Positions 5,447 to 6,587 of a DNA stretch of 6,587 nt are shown here, in pieces. The first letter of the stretch is position 1. The number at the start of each line of letters is the position of its first letter. The stretch is from an uncultured Angelakisella sp. (GTDB taxonomy: Bacteria > Bacillota > Clostridia > Oscillospirales > Ruminococcaceae): contig CALGIL010000407.1 of assembly GCA_937914895.1 (NCBI GenBank), positions 1 to 6,587 of the forward strand, written 5' to 3'. The notes beneath the pieces were generated by a model. That model saw only the letters and a list, made by a program, of their open reading frames with translations, was not told where the DNA came from and ran no database searches. A program made the position numbers and the translations under genes.

Positions 5447-5643
5447 AGTCGGCCGAACTGAGGGACCTGTCTGAAAAAGAGCTGGACGCCAAGCTGACCG
5501 ACCTCAAGCAGGAGCTCTTTAACCTCCGCTTCCAGCATGCCATCAACCAGCTGGATAACCCCCTGAGACTAAAGGTGGTCCGCAAGGACATTGCCCGGGT
5601 CAAAACCGTCATCAGGGAAAAAGAGCTGAAGAAGGCTCAGTAA
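5443..5643 (+). CDS. rpmC: 50S ribosomal protein L29
   Basis: The 66-residue protein has the usual L29 size and its two-helix coiled hairpin. [20 protein letters not shown] (residues 2-21) is the first helix, followed by the signature [19 protein letters not shown] (22-40), and [15 protein letters not shown] (47-61) forms the second helix. L29 sits beside L23 at the tunnel exit, where trigger factor and SRP dock. The start ATG overlaps the rplP stop (ATGA). The upstream GGGGAG (5428-5433) is a weaker Shine-Dalgarno than elsewhere in the operon, consistent with dependence on ribosomes terminating on rplP. Confidence 0.97.
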   Translation: MKSAELRDLSEKELDAKLTDLKQELFNLRFQHAINQLDNPLRLKVVRKDIARVKTVIREKELKKAQ

Positions 5644-5661
5644 GGAAGGGAGGACCAGGCT

Positions 5662-5919
5662 GTGAGCGAAAGGAACCTAAGGAAGACCCGGGTGGGCACC
5701 GTTGTCAGCGACAAGATGGACAAGACCGTGGTTGTGGCCATCAAGGATAACGTGAAGCACCCCCTTTATAAAAAGATTATCAAGCGCACCGTCAAGCTGA
5801 AAGCCCACGATGAAGCCAATGCCTGCGCCGTCGGGGACAAGGTGATGATTATGGAGACCCGTCCTCTGTCCAAGGACAAGAGATGGCGTGTCTGCGAGAT
5901 CATCGAGAAGGCAAAATAA
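5662..5919 (+). CDS. rpsQ: 30S ribosomal protein S17
   Basis: The 85-residue product is S17, an OB-fold primary 16S rRNA-binding protein needed early in 30S assembly. The family pattern is [20 protein letters not shown] (residues 8-27), then [19 protein letters not shown] (33-51), [20 protein letters not shown] (57-76) and a short C-terminal [12 protein letters not shown] at 5662 is chosen as start because GGGAGG (5648-5653) is 8 nt upstream and the resulting N-terminus ([11 protein letters not shown]) and length match the family. The gap after rpmC is 18 nt. Confidence 0.98.
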   Translation: MSERNLRKTRVGTVVSDKMDKTVVVAIKDNVKHPLYKKIIKRTVKLKAHDEANACAVGDKVMIMETRPLSKDKRWRVCEIIEKAK

Positions 5920-5958
5920 CCTGTCTTTCCGCAGCATATTCGAAAGGAGGAACGCTCT

Positions 5959-6327
5959 GTGATTCAGATGCAGACCTATCTCAAGGTTGCGGACAATTCC
6001 GGCGCAAAGGAGCTTATGTGCATCCGTGTGCTGGGTGGCTCGCGCAAGAGATATGCCAATATCGGCGACGTCGTGGTGGCTTCGGTCAAAAAAGTCGCGC
6101 CAGGCGGTGCCATTAAAAAAGGTGAAGTGGTAAAAGCGGTAATCGTACGTTCCGCAAAGGGCCTGCGCCGCGAGGACGGGACCTATATCCGCTTCGATGA
6201 AAACGCCGCTGTCATTATCAAGGAGGATAAGAACCCCAGGGGGACCCGTATCTTTGGACCCGTGGCCCGGGAGCTTCGTGAGAAGGAATACATGAAGATC
6301 CTCTCGCTGGCCCCTGAGGTTCTTTAA
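5959..6327 (+). CDS. rplN: 50S ribosomal protein L14
   Basis: The 122-residue protein is exactly the usual length of L14, which lies at the subunit interface with L19 and is the docking site of the silencing factor RsfS in many bacteria. [20 protein letters not shown] (residues 1-20) is the conserved N-terminus. [20 protein letters not shown] (55-74), [20 protein letters not shown] (76-95) and [12 protein letters not shown] (96-107) are all signature regions. The start is GTG at 5959 with AAGGAGG (5944-5950) 8 nt upstream; the ATG three codons later would shorten a conserved end. In E. coli a separate spc promoter precedes this gene; here the gap is only 39 nt with no promoter seen. Confidence 0.98.
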   Translation: MIQMQTYLKVADNSGAKELMCIRVLGGSRKRYANIGDVVVASVKKVAPGGAIKKGEVVKAVIVRSAKGLRREDGTYIRFDENAAVIIKEDKNPRGTRIFGPVARELREKEYMKILSLAPEVL

Positions 6328-6344
6328 TGGAGGTGTCGCAGAAA

Positions 6345-6587
6345 ATGAACAAACTTCATGTCAAAAGTGGCGACACAGTCGTCATCCTGTCCGGCAAAGA
6401 CAGGGGCAAAAAGGGCAAGATTCTGGAGGCCTCCCCCAAGGAGGGAAAGGTCATTGTCGAAGGGCGCAACATTGTCACAAAGCATGTTAAGCCCCGCCGG
6501 CAGGGCGACCCCGGCGGCCTGATTAAGGCCGAGGGCGCCATGTACGCCAGCAAGGTGATGGCCGTCTGCCCCAAGTGTGACAAGCCC
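6345..6587 (+). CDS. rplX: 50S ribosomal protein L24 (partial, 3' end beyond window)
   Basis: Eighty-one codons of L24 are present before the window ends in frame. L24 is an assembly initiator of the 50S subunit that binds the 5' end of 23S rRNA. The KOW motif is clear: [20 protein letters not shown] at residues 5-24, followed by [15 protein letters not shown] (36-50). Residues 75-78 are CPKC, a CxxC pair found in the C-terminal part of many bacterial L24 proteins; whether it binds a metal cannot be judged from one pair. GGAGGT (6329-6334) lies 10 nt before the ATG, and the gap after rplN is 17 nt. Confidence 0.97.
   Translation, partial: MNKLHVKSGDTVVILSGKDRGKKGKILEASPKEGKVIVEGRNIVTKHVKPRRQGDPGGLIKAEGAMYASKVMAVCPKCDKP

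Noticed and set aside
5920..5958. Separate spc operon promoter before rplN
   Set aside because: The gap is only 39 nt, ends in the rplN ribosome binding site and shows no -35/-10 pair, so S10 and spc genes appear to be one transcription unit here.

Overview
The window is the front of a ribosomal-protein super-operon on the + strand, running from the S10 region without a break into the spc region. The gene order is rpsJ, rplC, rplD, rplW, rplB, rpsS, rplV, rpsC, rplP, rpmC, rpsQ, rplN and rplX, the last cut by the window end. It suggests a GC-rich Clostridia, most likely an Oscillospiraceae/Ruminococcaceae-type gut bacterium. The reasons are strong AGGAGG-type ribosome binding sites on almost every gene, the classical Firmicutes order, the sequence flavour of L2 and L3 (for example the L2 C-terminal stretch with [20 protein letters not shown]), and the repeat-rich upstream DNA. 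This placement is an inference from memory, and the genus cannot be named.

Positions 1-345 contain no convincing gene. They hold two separate arrays of 7-bp tandem repeats (28-69 and 303-343), a strong GC hairpin (77-98), and a palindrome-plus-hairpin block (231-287) that looks like a dispersed intergenic element. No part of a str operon (rpsL, rpsG, fusA, tuf) lies next to rpsJ here.

Positions 346-716 form the control region. A good sigma-A type promoter (A/T-rich stretch, TTGCAA, 17-nt spacer, extended -10 TATGCT) predicts a transcript start near 401 and an untranslated leader of about 316 nt. The leader contains an unannotated 41-codon ORF (446-571) behind a strong Shine-Dalgarno sequence. 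Its stop codon lies only 4 nt before a 13-bp hairpin followed by a U-run (576-620), which has the form of an intrinsic terminator. Other leader segments can pair with either arm of that terminator. This looks like a transcription attenuator for the whole operon and is the most interesting part of the window.

Positions 717-6587 are tightly packed ribosomal protein genes. The rplD/rplW and rplP/rpmC pairs overlap by ATGA, and rpsC/rplP overlap by one base (TAATG), which indicates translational coupling. Two gaps are unusually long, rpsJ-rplC (108 nt) and rplB's upstream gap (95 nt), and both contain hairpins. rpsJ, rpsQ and rplN use GTG starts. The products build both subunits: S10, S19, S3 and S17 for 30S, and L3, L4, L23, L2, L22, L16, L29, L14 and L24 for 50S. 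No frameshift, premature stop or missing conserved motif was seen in any of the complete genes.
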